7,134 nucleotides of DNA, from NCBI GenBank assembly GCA_030598645.1, contig JAUVPN010000140.1, forward strand, positions 1-7,134. The letters are read 5' to 3'. The DNA is from Hyphomicrobium sp. (GTDB taxonomy: Bacteria; Pseudomonadota; Alphaproteobacteria; Rhizobiales; Hyphomicrobiaceae). Positions 5,966-7,134 of the stretch are shown piece by piece. The position numbers were made by a program, and so were the translations under genes. Position 1 is the first letter of the stretch, and each line of letters begins with the position of its first letter. A model generated the notes under the pieces. The model saw nothing but the letters and a program-made list of their open reading frames with translations, was not told where the DNA came from and searched no databases.

Positions 5966-7134
5966 ATGAGCAAAGAGAGACTCTATTTATACGACACTAC
6001 CCTGCGTGATGGTGCGCAGACGACCGGTGTCGACTTTTCCGTTGAGGAGAAGCGACGCATTGCCGGCGTGCTAGACGACCTAGGGATCGACTATATCGAA
6101 GGGGGCTACCCGGGGGCGAATGCGACCGACACCCAGTTTCTGGCTGAAGCGCCAAACCACAAGTCAGCGAAACTAACTGCTTTCGGTATGACCAAGCGCT
6201 CTGGCCGATCTGTGGCCAACGACCCGGGTCTACAAGCGGTGTTACAATCGCGCGCCGAAGCCATTTGTCTTGTCACCAAGGCATGGGACTATCACGTGCG
6301 CGTGGCCCTAGGCATTTCCAATGAGGAATGCCTGGAGGCACTCGCGCTATCCGTAAAAGCTATTGTCGATAGCGGGCGCGAGGCGCTCATAGATTGCGAG
6401 CACTTCTTCGACGGATATAAGGGGAATCGTGATTTTGCGATTGCAGTGGCCCGCACAGCATACGAGGGTGGCGCTCGGTGGGTCGTCTTGTGTGATACCA
6501 ACGGCGGTACGCTGCCGCACGAGATTGAAAGTATTGTAGCTGATGTTGCGTCAGTCGTCCCTGGTGCACGGCTGGGCATTCATACCCACAACGATACCGA
6601 CAACGCCGTGGCAAACTCTCTTATGGCTGTGCGCGCTGGCTGCCGCCATATCCAAGGCACGCTCAATGGGCTCGGTGAGCGCTGTGGCAATGCCAACCTG
6701 ACCTCAATAATTCCGACCCTACTCTTGAAGAGTGAGTTTGCCGAATACTTCGAGACGGGCGTGACGCCGGAACGCCTGCGCACTCTTACGCACGCGAGCC
6801 GCGTGCTCGACGAAGTTTTGAACCGCTCACCCGATCGTCATGCCCCCTACGTGGGCGAAAGCGCCTTCGCAACAAAGGCTGGCATTCACGCATCGGCTAT
6901 TGTCAAGGAACCAGATACTTACGAGCACGTTTCACCCGAAAGCATTGGCAATCGTCGGCATCTCCTTGTGTCAAAACAGTCCGGCCGATCGAGCATTATG
7001 GCGGCCATCGAAAGATTGGGAATTGCCGTCGATATAGACGACGCCCGGGTCTCCACACTACTTGACGAAGTTAAGGCGCGCGAAGCGGCCGGATACTCCT
7101 ACGAGGCCGCGGAGGCGTCGTTTGAACTTCTTGC
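5966..7134 (+). CDS. cimA: Citramalate synthase (CimA), 3' end missing
   Basis: Condenses pyruvate and acetyl-CoA to (R)-citramalate, the first step of the threonine-independent route to 2-oxobutyrate and isoleucine. The frame is open from ATG 5966 to the right edge (389 full codons). The HMGL-like TIM barrel is complete: the signature DTTLRDGAQTTG has catalytic Arg14 and metal ligand Asp15, followed by YIEGGYPGAN, then IHTHND with metal ligands His206 and His208, and GERCGN (237-242) ending in ligand Asn242. The spacing agrees with E. coli LeuA (D14, H202, H204, N238). KAGIHASA at 304-311 belongs to the linker region. GAQTTGVDFS and EGGYPGAN are typical of CimA rather than 2-isopropylmalate synthase, but homocitrate synthase-like activity cannot be excluded from sequence alone. 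The C-terminal regulatory domain (about 130-150 residues), where isoleucine feedback would act, lies off the window. GAGAG (5957-5961) is the ribosome-binding site. Confidence 0.93.
   Translation, partial: MSKERLYLYDTTLRDGAQTTGVDFSVEEKRRIAGVLDDLGIDYIEGGYPGANATDTQFLAEAPNHKSAKLTAFGMTKRSGRSVANDPGLQAVLQSRAEAICLVTKAWDYHVRVALGISNEECLEALALSVKAIVDSGREALIDCEHFFDGYKGNRDFAIAVARTAYEGGARWVVLCDTNGGTLPHEIESIVADVASVVPGARLGIHTHNDTDNAVANSLMAVRAGCRHIQGTLNGLGERCGNANLTSIIPTLLLKSEFAEYFETGVTPERLRTLTHASRVLDEVLNRSPDRHAPYVGESAFATKAGIHASAIVKEPDTYEHVSPESIGNRRHLLVSKQSGRSSIMAAIERLGIAVDIDDARVSTLLDEVKAREAAGYSYEAAEASFELL

Noticed and set aside
6292..6783. Several minus-strand frames inside cimA
   Set aside because: All lie opposite conserved CimA motifs (the IHTHND and GERCGN region) and look like composition artefacts.

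Overview
The window looks like an ordinary chromosomal housekeeping segment from an alphaproteobacterium, most likely of the order Hyphomicrobiales (Rhizobiales). The evidence is the G+C-rich codon use (judged by eye), the zinc-less alphaproteobacterial type of glutamyl-tRNA synthetase, a secreted DUF2865 protein (a family I associate with Hyphomicrobiales), and promoter-like sequences of the rhizobial CTTGAC/CTATAT type. I see no mobile element, CRISPR array, rRNA, tRNA or phage gene.

Layout. Positions 1-1353 (+) hold the last 450 codons of glutamine-dependent NAD+ synthetase (nadE), cut by the left edge. A 177-nt spacer carries a good promoter candidate for gltX (1531-2904, +), glutamyl-tRNA synthetase. 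gltX converges on a minus-strand gene for a secreted or lipid-anchored DUF2865 protein (3023-4084). The gap between them holds two perfect 10-bp-stem hairpins placed directly against each other, probably a bidirectional terminator. A 327-nt divergent region then separates the DUF2865 gene from cysS (4412-5839, +), cysteinyl-tRNA synthetase. That region contains candidate promoters, a palindrome and a long-range stem ending just before the cysS ribosome-binding site.

cysS overlaps by four bases (ATGA) an unlisted 40-codon gene (5836-5958) for a one-helix membrane microprotein. This is followed seven bases later by the citramalate synthase gene cimA (5966 to the right edge, incomplete). cysS, the microprotein gene and cimA probably form one transcription unit.

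Function. Three genes serve core metabolism and translation (NAD+ synthesis, Glu-tRNA and Cys-tRNA charging), and cimA opens a threonine-independent route to isoleucine. I found no evidence of a new multi-gene system. The items most worth a second look are the translationally coupled microprotein, the structured cysS upstream region, the abutting hairpins and the uncharacterised DUF2865 envelope protein.
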